Positions 1 through 7,470 of a DNA stretch of 64,000 nt are shown one piece after another. How positions within the stretch are numbered: position 1 is the first letter of the stretch; each line of letters starts with the position of its first letter. The stretch is from Flavobacteriales bacterium. GTDB lineage: Bacteria; Bacteroidota; Bacteroidia; Flavobacteriales_D; Sanyastnellaceae. The notes beneath the pieces are model-generated. The model saw only the letters and a list, made by a program, of their open reading frames with translations, did not search any database and had not been told where the DNA came from. Made by a program: the position numbers and the translations under genes. The stretch is taken from NCBI GenBank assembly GCA_947466425.1, contig CANIBZ010000001.1:86448-150447 (forward strand), read 5' to 3'.

Positions 1-1
1 T

Positions 2-646
2 GCGGGATATGGCGATGTTGGAAAAGGATCTGCAGATTCTTTGCGTAATGCAGGTGTTCGTGTAATCGTTACTGAGATCGATCCGATTTGTGCGCTTCAA
101 GCGGCAATGGAAGGATTTGAAGTAAAGAGAATGGATACCGCAATAGCTGAAGCAGACATTATTGTTACCGCAACAGGTAACCACCAAATTATTGTTGGAA
201 AGCACTTTATGGCTATGAAGCACAATGCAGTCGTTTGTAACATTGGACACTTCGACAATGAAATTGATATGGCATGGTTGAACAGCAACTACGGCGCGTC
301 GAAAGACACCATTAAGCCACAAGTAGACAAGTACACCTTAGAAGGAAAAGACATTATTGTTTTGGCTGAAGGTCGTTTGGTGAACTTGGGTTGTGCAACT
401 GGACACCCTTCGTTTGTAATGAGTAACTCATTTACGAACCAAGTATTGGCTCAATTGGAATTGTGGATGCACCGTGAGAACTACGAGAACAAGGTTTATG
501 TTTTACCTAAGCATCTCGATGAGAAGGTAGCCATGTTGCACTTAGCGAAGATTGGTGTTGAGCTGGAATCATTAACTCAAAGTCAAGCAGACTACATAGG
601 TGTTCCATTAGCTGGTCCATTTAAAAACGATGCTTACAGATATTAA
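2..646 (+). CDS. ahcY: Adenosylhomocysteinase, C-terminal part (5' end outside window)
   Basis: Hydrolyses S-adenosylhomocysteine to adenosine and homocysteine in the methyl cycle, in the cytoplasm. The reading frame is open from base 2, so this is the last 214 residues of a protein that is usually about 430-440 residues. It opens on the NAD-binding glycine motif GYGDVGKG. It then shows [19 protein letters not shown] and the GHPSFVMS segment, and ends in PFKNDAYRY, the family's C-terminal tail that reaches into the neighbouring subunit's NAD site. All of these are highly conserved in the family. A hairpin terminator follows 20 bases after the stop. The product is certain; only the 5' end is missing, because of the window edge. 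Confidence 0.97.
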   Translation, partial: AGYGDVGKGSADSLRNAGVRVIVTEIDPICALQAAMEGFEVKRMDTAIAEADIIVTATGNHQIIVGKHFMAMKHNAVVCNIGHFDNEIDMAWLNSNYGASKDTIKPQVDKYTLEGKDIIVLAEGRLVNLGCATGHPSFVMSNSFTNQVLAQLELWMHRENYENKVYVLPKHLDEKVAMLHLAKIGVELESLTQSQADYIGVPLAGPFKNDAYRY

Positions 647-667
647 TCTTAGCAAATAGAAATGAAG

Positions 668-700
668 AAAGGGTTGTCGAAAGTCAACCCTTTTCTTTTG
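668..700 (+). terminator. Rho-independent terminator after ahcY
   Basis: A 9-bp perfect stem (AAAGGGTTG at 668-676 paired with CAACCCTTT at 685-693) closes an 8-nt loop. It runs into a T-rich stretch, TTTTCTTTTGTTTT. It sits about 20 bases after the ahcY stop and before the divergent-looking lipoprotein gene, so it ends ahcY transcription. Confidence 0.85.
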
Positions 701-749
701 TTTTATGTTGAAGGGAAAGACTAAATTCGAAGAATAAATTATTCGTTTT

Positions 750-1445
750 ATGATGAAAAGAAATTGGATTGTTCTTGTTTTCGCCTTGTTGGCTTTAGCT
801 TCTTGCTCGGTTGAAAAGCGTGTGTATCAGCCGGGGTATTATATTCAGTGGAATCATTTTGCGAAGCAGGATGCAGAGCGAGATGTTGCACAAGACGCGG
901 AGCGAGATGTTGCACAAGATGCTGCGCAAGATGTTGCACAAGATGTTGCACAAGATGCTACGCAAGATGTTGCACAAGATGCTACGCAAGATGCTGCGCA
1001 AGATGCTGCGCAAGATGCTGCGCAAGACGCTTCGCGAGACCTTTCGGAGAATCTTTCGGAGAATCTTGAAACGGATGTTGCACAAGTTGCTGCGCAAGAC
1101 GCTTCGCGAGATCTTTCGAAGAGTCTTGAAACAGATGTTCCGCAAATTAAAAGTCTACAACGAATTATTCGTGCGGTTTCACCTTTTCAATTGAATCCTG
1201 TGAAGGCTCATATTGATTTAGGGAAATCAAAGCATTCAGATTTAGAAACGATCTTGTTCATTCTTCTCGCTTTATTCCTTCCTGCGTTGACTATATTTCT
1301 AATGGAGGGATTTAGTAAGAATTTCTGGATTGCATTGCTGCTTATGATTTGTGCATTTTCTCTGCCTTTTCTTGCGGTTGTTGTTAGAGCCATTTTAGAA
1401 ATCATAGCAATTATTTTGGCCATTTCAGTTGTCCTTCACAGTTAA
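750..1445 (+). CDS. Lipoprotein with D-x-x-Q tetrapeptide repeats and C-terminal membrane segments
   Basis: Function unknown. The N-terminus is a lipoprotein signal peptide ending in the lipobox LALASC, with Cys at about residue 19. It is followed by SVEKRVYQPGYYIQW, a motif shared with the lipoproteins at 60158-61009 and 24711-25341. Residues 41-132 are 23 tetrapeptides of the DVAQ/DAAQ/DASR/DLSE type, each encoded by a 12-bp DNA repeat (870-1145). The last 70 residues hold two or three hydrophobic segments (LFILLALFLPALTIFL, FWIALLLMICAFSLPFLAVV, ILEIIAIILAISVV). Lipidation plus membrane segments suggests a membrane-attached protein with an acidic linker. Start codons at 750 and 753 are both possible. 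The signal peptide and the paralogues support a real gene even though the array is open in all frames. Confidence 0.75.
   Translation: MMKRNWIVLVFALLALASCSVEKRVYQPGYYIQWNHFAKQDAERDVAQDAERDVAQDAAQDVAQDVAQDATQDVAQDATQDAAQDAAQDAAQDASRDLSENLSENLETDVAQVAAQDASRDLSKSLETDVPQIKSLQRIIRAVSPFQLNPVKAHIDLGKSKHSDLETILFILLALFLPALTIFLMEGFSKNFWIALLLMICAFSLPFLAVVVRAILEIIAIILAISVVLHS
870..1145 (+). repeat. 12-bp tandem array, 23 units, in frame inside a lipoprotein gene
   Basis: Exactly 23 units of 12 nt with core GATGYTKCRCAA (for example GATGTTGCACAA and GATGCTGCGCAA), with no 11- or 13-nt unit. Read in the gene's frame they give DVAQ, DAAQ, DATQ, DAER, DASR, DLSE, NLSE, NLET and DVPQ. Near the end the pattern DASR-DLSx-xLET-DVxQ occurs twice, a higher-order repeat. 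The core unit has no stop in any of six frames. Related arrays lie at 22479-22926, 59230-59394 and 60707-60874. Confidence 0.95.
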
Positions 1446-1472
1446 TACGGCAAATAATTCAGAATATAAATT

Positions 1473-2255
1473 TTAGAGTGAAAGCGTTCTTCCTCCGTCA
1501 ACGGGTAAGTTGATCCCGTTGATGTAGGCGGCAGCTGGCGAACACAAGAAAGAAATGGCGTTGGCAATTTCTTCAGGTTTAGCCAAACGTTTCAACGGAA
1601 CTTCATTTTCCATTTCATGTTTCACTTCTTCTGCGGTGTGTCCGGTTTTCGCTGCTTTGTTGTTCATGATTTGCTCCAATCTTCCGGTTGAAGTTGCGCC
1701 TGGAAGAACGTTATTTACGGTAATTCCGAAAGCTCCGAGTTCAGAAGCTAAGGTCTTGCTCCAACTGGCAACTGCGCCGCGAATGGTGTTGCTCACGCCC
1801 AAGTTGGGAAGAGGTTGTTTTACGGATGTAGAGATGACATTTACAATACGACCGTAGCCCGATTTTTTCATTCCGTCTACCACGGCTTGTGCTAAAATTT
1901 GATTGCAGATTAAATGCGCATTAAAAGCTTGACGAAATTCTTCTATGTCGGCTTCAATGGCCTTGCCTGGATTAGGTCCTCCGGTGTTGTTTACGAGAAT
2001 GTTTACCGTATGCTCTGCTGTTACTTGCTGAATAGCGTCTTTCACCGATTGTGGATGAGAAAAGTCTGCGACTGCGTAGGAGTGTCTTTCTGGATGTTCA
2101 AGTTGCGAGATAGCATTTACCAAACGTTCTTCGCTGCGGGCAATAAGAATCACCGAAGCCCCTTGTTTTGCCAATTGCGTAGCAGTTGCAAAGCCAATTC
2201 CTTGTGTAGCTCCGCAAACAACGGCTGTCTTTCCAGTTAAATCTAAATTCATCAT
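1473..2255 (-). CDS. Atypical short-chain dehydrogenase/reductase (BKR-like)
   Basis: Rossmann-fold oxidoreductase of the SDR family, 260 residues. It has the cofactor-binding motif GATQGIG (residues 15-21), NNTGG in place of the usual NNAG (89-93), a serine-containing segment NVISTS (139-144), and the C-terminal PVDGGRTL signature. Where the family has the catalytic YxxxK, this protein reads SNTIR (155-159), so Tyr is replaced by Ser and Lys by Arg. Known SDR subgroups resembling ketoacyl-ACP reductases also lack the full tetrad, so this may be a different chemistry or a binding role; the substrate is unknown. The first ATG overlaps the nadE stop (ATGA), which points to translational coupling with nadE. 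Confidence 0.85.
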   Translation of the reverse strand: MMNLDLTGKTAVVCGATQGIGFATATQLAKQGASVILIARSEERLVNAISQLEHPERHSYAVADFSHPQSVKDAIQQVTAEHTVNILVNNTGGPNPGKAIEADIEEFRQAFNAHLICNQILAQAVVDGMKKSGYGRIVNVISTSVKQPLPNLGVSNTIRGAVASWSKTLASELGAFGITVNNVLPGATSTGRLEQIMNNKAAKTGHTAEEVKHEMENEVPLKRLAKPEEIANAISFLCSPAAAYINGINLPVDGGRTLSL

Positions 2256-3034
2256 GTTCTTAAGTCTTCAGGTATTGTGCACACCGGAATGGGTTGCATT
2301 TTGTGTTGATTTTGTCTGTTCAATTTTTGGTAAATGGCCAAGACTTCACGCTCACGTTTCGATGGTTTTTCATTTCCTTCCATGTAATTCATGGCCCATT
2401 CCAATTCAGGATAGGAAGCTCCCAGTTGGTCTTCATCACTTCTGTCATCTCCAAATAAACCATCTGTGGGTGCAGCGTTTAATATGTCTTCATGAATTCC
2501 AACGGATTCAGCTAAGGAATAAACTTCAGTCTTCGTTAAATCTGCAATGGGTGAAAGATCAACACCTCCGTCTCCGTATTTTGTGAAAAATCCGACTCCA
2601 AAATCTTCCACCTTATTTCCTGTTCCTGCTACGAGGTAGCGATGAATTCCAGCAAAATAATACAACGTTGTCATGCGCATTCGAGCGCGAGAATTGGCTA
2701 GACTTAAATTATACAATGCGGCGTTCGATGCTTGCGGGAGAGAAGATACCAGAGTATCAAAAGAAGCAGTTAATTCTACACGCTCGCAGCTGACTTGTTC
2801 AAACCGGTTTTCCAGAAAACCCATGTGTTGCTGAGCGCGTGTAACGTGGCTTGGCGCCTGGTGAATGGGCATTTCAACCAGTAGTGTTGGCTTTCCCGTC
2901 ATTGCGCACAGAGTTGATGTCAAAGCTGAATCAATTCCACCGCTTACTCCTACAACGAAACCCTTCATTCCACTAGTTTCGCAATAATTACGAAGCCATT
3001 TTACGATATGATCGACTGTCTGTTTTTTTTTCAT
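2252..3034 (-). CDS. nadE: Ammonia-dependent NAD+ synthetase
   Basis: Amidates nicotinic acid adenine dinucleotide to NAD+ using ATP and ammonia, the last step of NAD synthesis, in the cytoplasm. At 260 residues it has the length of the ammonia-dependent form and no glutaminase domain. The PP-loop SGGIDS is at residues 31-36. The later GTGNKVEDFGVG and TKYGDGGVDLSPIADLTKTEV blocks are the deamido-NAD and ATP contact regions of the family. The gene is coupled by a 4-base ATGA overlap to the SDR gene downstream. A hairpin just upstream (3039-3066) separates it from the PorT-like gene. The assignment is firm. Confidence 0.95.
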   Translation of the reverse strand: MKKKQTVDHIVKWLRNYCETSGMKGFVVGVSGGIDSALTSTLCAMTGKPTLLVEMPIHQAPSHVTRAQQHMGFLENRFEQVSCERVELTASFDTLVSSLPQASNAALYNLSLANSRARMRMTTLYYFAGIHRYLVAGTGNKVEDFGVGFFTKYGDGGVDLSPIADLTKTEVYSLAESVGIHEDILNAAPTDGLFGDDRSDEDQLGASYPELEWAMNYMEGNEKPSKREREVLAIYQKLNRQNQHKMQPIPVCTIPEDLRT

Positions 3035-3035
3035 A

Positions 3036-3066
3036 AAAAAATCCCGACCTCAAAGGTACGGGATTT
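3036..3066 (-). terminator. Hairpin terminator between the PorT-like gene and nadE
   Basis: On the minus strand a stem AAATCCCG/CGGGATTT, extended inward by ACCT/AGGT with a one-base bulge and a 3-nt loop, is followed by a run of T that ends at the nadE ATG. It is 20 bases past the stop of the PorT-like gene. Because the T-run reaches the nadE start, it could also act as an attenuator for nadE. Confidence 0.75.
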
Positions 3067-3085
3067 ACAAAATGAAAGTAAAGAC

Positions 3086-3910
3086 TTAGAACAAAATGCC
3101 AATGTTCAATTCAACATAATTTGGAAGTCCAGATAAATCAAATGATTTTGCCGTTTTTGTCGCGTCGTTATTGAATACCGGTGAATTAGTGCTTTGATCT
3201 TTCGCAATGCCTTTTCCTTTGAATGCATCTGTGAATCCGTTTTGGAAAGTTAATCCAGCTAAAAGGCTGGTGTTTCCTGAAAGACTGTACTCTATTCCAG
3301 CAGCGAAAATTAAATTAGAGGAAAATATGTTTATCTCATTTTTAATATCGTTCGAGCTCACTGTAGAGCTTTCTCGATTTGACTTTTCCCAAGCGTATGA
3401 ATTTTTATTTTGATAATAGAGATAATCAATATTATCGTCGCTAAGTGCCTTAAGATTCATATTCAATCCCAAGCCGAATTGTCCCCAATAAGTGATATAG
3501 CCAATCTCGTCGGTTTTCATTTTAAACGTAAGCGGAATTTGAAGATACTGAAGTCGAAGATCTCTACTAATTGAACCGACTTGTTTCATATTGGTAATCG
3601 CGATTCCTGAAGCATCGATATCATCTCCAGTATATTCTGCGAAATAGGAGTACTTTCCGCCGGTGTTGTTAATGTTAAATCCAGTACCAATAGCGTAATG
3701 ATCTGCGAAGAAAATATCGAAGTTCAAGCCGTATCCGAATTGAAGCGATTTGTCGCCCACTGTCATGTTTGAATTGTCGCTTGCGAGCCAGGAAATGTTC
3801 GGAGAAACTTTAAATCCCAAGCGGTATTTACTTGGGGTTGTTTTTTTTTCCTGCGCGAATGACAACGAAGTCAATAAGCAGAACAGAATTAAGGTGTTTA
3901 TTTTTTTCAT
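3086..3910 (-). CDS. PorT-family outer-membrane beta-barrel protein
   Basis: A 274-residue secreted protein with a clean signal peptide (about residues 1-19, ending SLSFAQ). It has alternating beta-strand sequence throughout and a C-terminal strand ending in a hydrophobic residue (YVELNIGILF), typical of outer-membrane barrels. The opening YRLGFKVSPNISWL and the overall pattern resemble the porin/PorT family of Bacteroidota, whose namesake acts in type IX secretion. Membership of the broad family is well supported, but whether it is the secretion component PorT itself is not. The gene is divergent from gldB with only 35 bases between the start codons, so the promoters must overlap. That adjacency fits a cell-envelope or gliding role. 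Confidence 0.75.
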   Translation of the reverse strand: MKKINTLILFCLLTSLSFAQEKKTTPSKYRLGFKVSPNISWLASDNSNMTVGDKSLQFGYGLNFDIFFADHYAIGTGFNINNTGGKYSYFAEYTGDDIDASGIAITNMKQVGSISRDLRLQYLQIPLTFKMKTDEIGYITYWGQFGLGLNMNLKALSDDNIDYLYYQNKNSYAWEKSNRESSTVSSNDIKNEINIFSSNLIFAAGIEYSLSGNTSLLAGLTFQNGFTDAFKGKGIAKDQSTNSPVFNNDATKTAKSFDLSGLPNYVELNIGILF

Positions 3911-3945
3911 ATAAAGATTTTTTTTAGTGACTTTTGCAAATAACT

Positions 3946-4989
3946 ATGCCAAAGCTAACGAATTCCCTCCTTGTTGTATTGTCAATTTTGTTGACAATGT
4001 TTTGTTATTCATGCCGTGACGCCGATAAGCACAAGAATATCGACATTGAAACAGAAGGGAAATCGATGTCTCCCATGAGATTTGATATGGAGTGTTTTAG
4101 CACGAATTGGAAAAATGCCGAACAGATTTCTGTTCTTAAACAGAAGTATGGTAATTTTTTCTGTCTTTATTTGGAAGATGTAATTAAGGCGGGACCCTGC
4201 GATAGCGCTGCTACATTTAATCTTGTTCAGGGATTTGTTTTGAATAATGACTTCCAAGATTTGAAAGCTGAGATTGAAAAGAATTATCCACAGCAGAGAC
4301 TCGATTCACTTCATGAAAAAATTCTCGAGTCAACGTTGCGTTTTCAGACATTGATTCCAAATATGAAGTTGCCTCAGTTAGTATGGATGAACTCGGGATT
4401 CAATTCAGGTGCATACAGCTCTGACGATTATTTGGCAGTAGGGTTGGACTTTTATCTAGGAAAAAACAATCGCCTTACCAAGTCGGTTCCATTTCCTCAA
4501 TACCAAAAAGACGACATGACTCGCGAGCAATTGGTGCCGAGCGCGATTAAGAATATGGCATATTATCATCTGTTGAAATCTGACACCCTCAAAAGTGAAA
4601 AAGACATGCTTTCAGAAATGATTTTTCATGGAAAAGCCCACTATCTTACTTGGTTAGCTTTTGAGGATATACATGACTCCACGCTTATGGCATGGACTTC
4701 CAAACAATACACGTGGGCGCAGAGTCATCAGTTGAATATTTGGAAGGAAATAGCGCAGCAAGACGTGCTTTTTTCAAAGAACAGAGCGGAGGTGCAGAAA
4801 TGGTTTGAATATGGACCATTTACCAATGCCTCGAATGTCCCTCAAGAGAGTTCCCCTCAATTAGGTGTTTATATGGGTTTGCAAATGGTTAAAAGTTACA
4901 TGGAAAAGCATCCTGAAATTCCCATTAGTCAGTTGTTAAAAGAAGACAACGCGCAAAAGATATTACAAGCATACAAACCGAATTTATGA
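3946..4989 (+). CDS. gldB: Gliding motility lipoprotein GldB
   Basis: GldB is a lipoprotein needed for gliding and type IX secretion in flavobacteria. I take the ATG at 3946, giving 347 residues; the open frame extends to a TTG at 3934. The N-terminus is a hydrophobic signal ending in a cysteine (MFCYSCRD), consistent with lipidation. The body shows the family's DxExF opening (FDMECFSTNW), the FFCLYLEDVI segment, the region KLPQLVWMNSGFNSGAYSSDDYLAVGLDFYLG, and a helical C-terminal half with PQESSPQLGVYMGLQMV. The stop overlaps the gldC start by 4 bases (ATGA), the same gene order as in other flavobacteria. Confidence 0.93.
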   Translation: MPKLTNSLLVVLSILLTMFCYSCRDADKHKNIDIETEGKSMSPMRFDMECFSTNWKNAEQISVLKQKYGNFFCLYLEDVIKAGPCDSAATFNLVQGFVLNNDFQDLKAEIEKNYPQQRLDSLHEKILESTLRFQTLIPNMKLPQLVWMNSGFNSGAYSSDDYLAVGLDFYLGKNNRLTKSVPFPQYQKDDMTREQLVPSAIKNMAYYHLLKSDTLKSEKDMLSEMIFHGKAHYLTWLAFEDIHDSTLMAWTSKQYTWAQSHQLNIWKEIAQQDVLFSKNRAEVQKWFEYGPFTNASNVPQESSPQLGVYMGLQMVKSYMEKHPEIPISQLLKEDNAQKILQAYKPNL

Positions 4990-5315
4990 AGAAATCGACC
5001 ATAACAATTGATATTGAATTAGACGAAAACAATGTGCCGGAGACCATTCAATGGGAAGCTCCAGAACTTGGTAAGAAGTCTGAATGTAAAGCCATGATTT
5101 TATCGGTGTGGGACAAAGCTGAAGCTAACACCATGCGTATAGATTTATGGACGAAAGAAATGCAGGTGGAAGAAATGACGTTCTTCGTACATCAGACATT
5201 ACTCACTCTTTCGGACAGTTTTGAGAAGGCAACAGGTGATGCTCGTATGGCAGCAACCATGCGCGATTTCTGCGATTACTATGCGGAAAAAATGAAGATT
5301 AATCCTCCGTTATAA
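4986..5315 (+). CDS. gldC: Gliding motility protein GldC
   Basis: A small protein of 109 residues, matching the usual GldC length, with the family's opening STITIDIELDENNVPE and IQWEAPE, and the later WDKAEANTMRIDLWTKEM block. It has no signal peptide, so it is probably cytoplasmic. GldC is functionally linked to GldB in flavobacterial gliding; mutants of the family have reduced rather than abolished motility. It is translationally coupled to gldB. Its stop lies tail-to-tail with the stop of engB within TTATAA, so the two convergent transcripts overlap and no separate terminator is visible. Confidence 0.93.
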   Translation: MKKSTITIDIELDENNVPETIQWEAPELGKKSECKAMILSVWDKAEANTMRIDLWTKEMQVEEMTFFVHQTLLTLSDSFEKATGDARMAATMRDFCDYYAEKMKINPPL

Positions 5316-5942
5316 GGTGAAGTCGTTTGCAAACTCTTTCCTCCATGCTGCAATTTGCTCTTGAATTTCAACGCGCCCCATGCGCTCCACTGCTGCTGTA
5401 AGGAAATGCTGTGGAAGTTCTTCCCACGTCTTTTTCAATTCGGTTGAAAACGCATCGAAGCGAATGGTTTTCTGGAGCTCTGTCAGTTTTTCACACTTCG
5501 TGAAGGCGATACAGAAGGGCAGTCCTTGCTCACCCAGCCACTGCATGAATTCAATGTCGATTTTCTGCGGAGGTATTCTGAAATCGAGAAGCACGAATGT
5601 GCAGATCAAGTTCTCACGCTTATCTAAATAGCTTCGAATGAAACTTCCCCACTTGTTGCGTTCGGTTTTGGAAGTTTTTGCGTAACCGTAGCCAGGAAGA
5701 TCGACCAAAAACCAGGGGTTCTTTTCTTCGTTTATTAAGAAGTGATTGATGGTCTGGGTTTTTCCCGGACTTGAAGATGTCTTGGCAAGACCTTTCTTGT
5801 TCACCAACATATTAATGAGTGAACTCTTCCCCACATTCGAACGGCCAATAAAGGCGAATTCAGGATATGCTGGAGGAGGGCACTTGTCGATTTCAACAGA
5901 AGACTTGACGAATGTTGCAGAATGAATTAATTCTTTGCTCAT
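5310..5942 (-). CDS. engB: Ribosome-biogenesis GTPase EngB (YihA/YsxC)
   Basis: TRAFAC-class GTPase that helps large-subunit ribosome assembly and is historically linked to division. It is 210 residues, the normal length. The G1 P-loop GRSNVGKS is at residues 33-40, the T-rich switch region SPGKTQTINHF follows, G3 is DLPGYG, and G4 is TKCEK, a normal variant of TKxD in this family. It lies 6 bases downstream of the alpha/beta hydrolase gene on the same strand and is probably cotranscribed with it. It converges on gldC with overlapping stops. Confidence 0.95.
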   Translation of the reverse strand: MSKELIHSATFVKSSVEIDKCPPPAYPEFAFIGRSNVGKSSLINMLVNKKGLAKTSSSPGKTQTINHFLINEEKNPWFLVDLPGYGYAKTSKTERNKWGSFIRSYLDKRENLICTFVLLDFRIPPQKIDIEFMQWLGEQGLPFCIAFTKCEKLTELQKTIRFDAFSTELKKTWEELPQHFLTAAVERMGRVEIQEQIAAWRKEFANDFTL

Positions 5943-5948
5943 TGTGCG

Positions 5949-6710
5949 TTATATATTTTGCTCAGTTAACCAAGCGTCGAGTAAAGTGTTGAATTGATGG
6001 GATTGTTCCATCATGGGAGCGTGTCCGCATTCTTCTATCCAGTACAATTTTGCTTGTGGAAGCTTGTGTTGAAATTCTTCAGCTACTTCCGGAGGGGTAA
6101 TGGTGTCGTTTTTTCCCCAGATTAAACACGCTGGAATGTTCATGTCCTTTAAATCATCAGCCATGTTATGACGAATAGCGCTTTTTGCGAGGGCAAGAAT
6201 ACGAAGTACTCTGTTGCGGTCATTCACCACTTCGTAGCATTCGTCTACCAATTCAGGAGTAGCATGTTTAGGGTTGTAGAAGGTGAGTGCTACTTTTTGA
6301 CGAATAAATTCTTTGTCTTCTCTTCTCGGGAAACTCGACCCGAAGGCGTTTTCATACAAACCGCTACTGGCAGTAAGAATAAGCGATTCAACTCTTTCCA
6401 AATGGTTTTTGGTGTAAACAAGCGCCACGTGTCCACCCAGTGAATTACCTAACAGGTTCACCTTATCCCATTTTTTATGTTGAATGAAATCGTGTAAAAA
6501 TTCGGCCAATGTCTTTACGCCTGTAGTAAGCAGAGGCATGGTGTAAAGGGGTAACATGGGGATAACAACTTTATAGCGTGGTTTGAAATGATCAACCACG
6601 TCTTTAAAATTGCTCAATGCTCCGAATAAGCCGTGAAGTAAAACAAGCGGCTTGCCTTCTCCTTCCTCTATGTAGGTGTATTCACCGTCGGTTTTTAAAG
6701 TGTATTCCAT
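5949..6710 (-). CDS. Alpha/beta hydrolase
   Basis: A 253-residue hydrolase with the alpha/beta fold. It shows the oxyanion-hole segment LLHGLFG (about residues 24-30), the nucleophile elbow GNSLGGH with Ser90, an acid position in WGKNDTITP, and the catalytic His in ECGHAPMME near the C-terminus, so the triad is complete. There is no signal peptide and the substrate cannot be told. It is the first gene of a short unit with engB and is divergent from mraZ across a 283-base control region. Confidence 0.88.
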   Translation of the reverse strand: MEYTLKTDGEYTYIEEGEGKPLVLLHGLFGALSNFKDVVDHFKPRYKVVIPMLPLYTMPLLTTGVKTLAEFLHDFIQHKKWDKVNLLGNSLGGHVALVYTKNHLERVESLILTASSGLYENAFGSSFPRREDKEFIRQKVALTFYNPKHATPELVDECYEVVNDRNRVLRILALAKSAIRHNMADDLKDMNIPACLIWGKNDTITPPEVAEEFQHKLPQAKLYWIEECGHAPMMEQSHQFNTLLDAWLTEQNI

Positions 6711-6819
6711 AATCTATAGCTCACGAATTTACGCGATTCTACTCGAGAACAGTCATTCATTGTTACAAGCAATGAACAATTCGAGGTGAATGAAAGGGAG
6801 TGTTCGTTGTAATCAACAT

Positions 6820-6835
6820 TCCCACTTTTTCCCAC
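6820..6835 (-). promoter_or_regulatory. Upstream pair of TGGGA repeats, candidate MraZ-binding half-sites
   Basis: On the minus strand two GTGGGA boxes are spaced exactly 10 bp apart (plus-strand TCCCAC at 6820 and 6830). MraZ is known to bind tandem TGGG-type repeats with about one helical turn between them. Orientation is opposite to the mraZ-proximal set, so these could serve the divergent gene or DNA looping. Confidence 0.45.
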
Positions 6836-6942
6836 AGGGGTATATTTCTATTTAAAGTATTGATAATCAGTATTTATAATGATTATTGAAGTTAGATGGT
6901 TCGCTGAAGTTTTTAACAAAATTGATATTTTTAGCTATGTAG

Positions 6943-6966
6943 TGGTAAAAAGTGGGAAGAAGTGAT
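6943..6966 (+). promoter_or_regulatory. Candidate MraZ operator (three 10-bp-phased TGG repeats)
   Basis: TGGT at 6943, TGGG at 6953 and TGAT at 6963 recur with exact 10-bp spacing inside the blocks TGGTAAAAAG and TGGGAAGAAG. This is the arrangement known for MraZ boxes upstream of dcw operons. It lies directly upstream of the promoter box at 6967-6974 and the mraZ start, so autorepression is expected. Confidence 0.65.
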
Positions 6967-6974
6967 TATTTTTG
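6967..6974 (+). promoter_or_regulatory. Candidate -7 promoter box of the dcw operon
   Basis: TATTTTTG matches the Bacteroidota -7 consensus TAnnTTTG, 19 bases before the mraZ ATG. No clear TTG is present at the -33 distance; the MraZ repeats occupy that place. Confidence 0.45.
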
Positions 6975-6993
6975 GAAAACAATTCACAATTGA

Positions 6994-7470
6994 ATGTTAA
7001 ACCTACTCGGAGAATACCACTGTAAAGTCGACGCAAAAGGGCGCTTGCTCTTTCCTGCACGCTTGAAAAAGCAGTTGGAGAACGTTCTCCATCATGGTTT
7101 AGTAGTGAATCGAGACATTTTTACTCAATGCTTAATAGTTTATCCGAAGCCAGAGTGGGACATCGTGAATGAGGAAATGTCGAAGTTGAGCAGATACAAT
7201 CAAAAGCATCAGATGTTCCAGCGGAAGTTCATGAAAGGAGCAACGCTTCTTGAATTGGACAGCGTAGGTCGTTTGTCATTGCCAGCGAGCTTGCTTGAGT
7301 ATGCAGGAGTTGACGGTTCGAAGAATGAATTGGTTATTTCTGGATTAGGACAGAAAATGGAGATCTGGGCTTTGAATCAATACAACGCAGAAGTGTTGGG
7401 TGAGGAGATGGATTTTGGAGCGCTGGCGGAAGAGGTAAGAAAAGACATTGACGCAAAAGGCGACAAATAA
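6994..7470 (+). CDS. mraZ: Transcriptional regulator MraZ
   Basis: MraZ is the DNA-binding autoregulator at the head of dcw clusters. It is 158 residues and contains the two SpoVT/AbrB-like half-domains of the family: GEYHCKVDAKGRLLFPARLK near the N-terminus and ATLLELDSVGRLSLPASLL around residue 80. The phased TGG repeats just upstream are the expected target. Its stop overlaps the rsmH start (TAATG), so translation of the two is coupled. Position and sequence agree; the assignment is firm. Confidence 0.97.
   Translation: MLNLLGEYHCKVDAKGRLLFPARLKKQLENVLHHGLVVNRDIFTQCLIVYPKPEWDIVNEEMSKLSRYNQKHQMFQRKFMKGATLLELDSVGRLSLPASLLEYAGVDGSKNELVISGLGQKMEIWALNQYNAEVLGEEMDFGALAEEVRKDIDAKGDK

Larger units (their letters stand above)
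6711..6993. promoter_or_regulatory. Divergent control region between the hydrolase gene and the dcw operon
   Basis: This 283-base AT-rich spacer holds no gene. It contains a 7-bp inverted repeat (TTCATTG at 6756-6762 and CAATGAA at 6770-6776). It also has two sets of 10-bp-phased TGGGA-like repeats in opposite orientation (6820-6835 and 6943-6966) and a TAnnTTTG-type promoter box at 6967-6974. These fit control of mraZ, and possibly of the divergent hydrolase-engB unit. Confidence 0.6.

Noticed and set aside
795..1194. Long open frames in other frames and on the minus strand across the lipoprotein array
   Set aside because: They are translations of the stop-free 12-bp unit in other frames. 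Only the frame with the signal peptide and family motif is supported.
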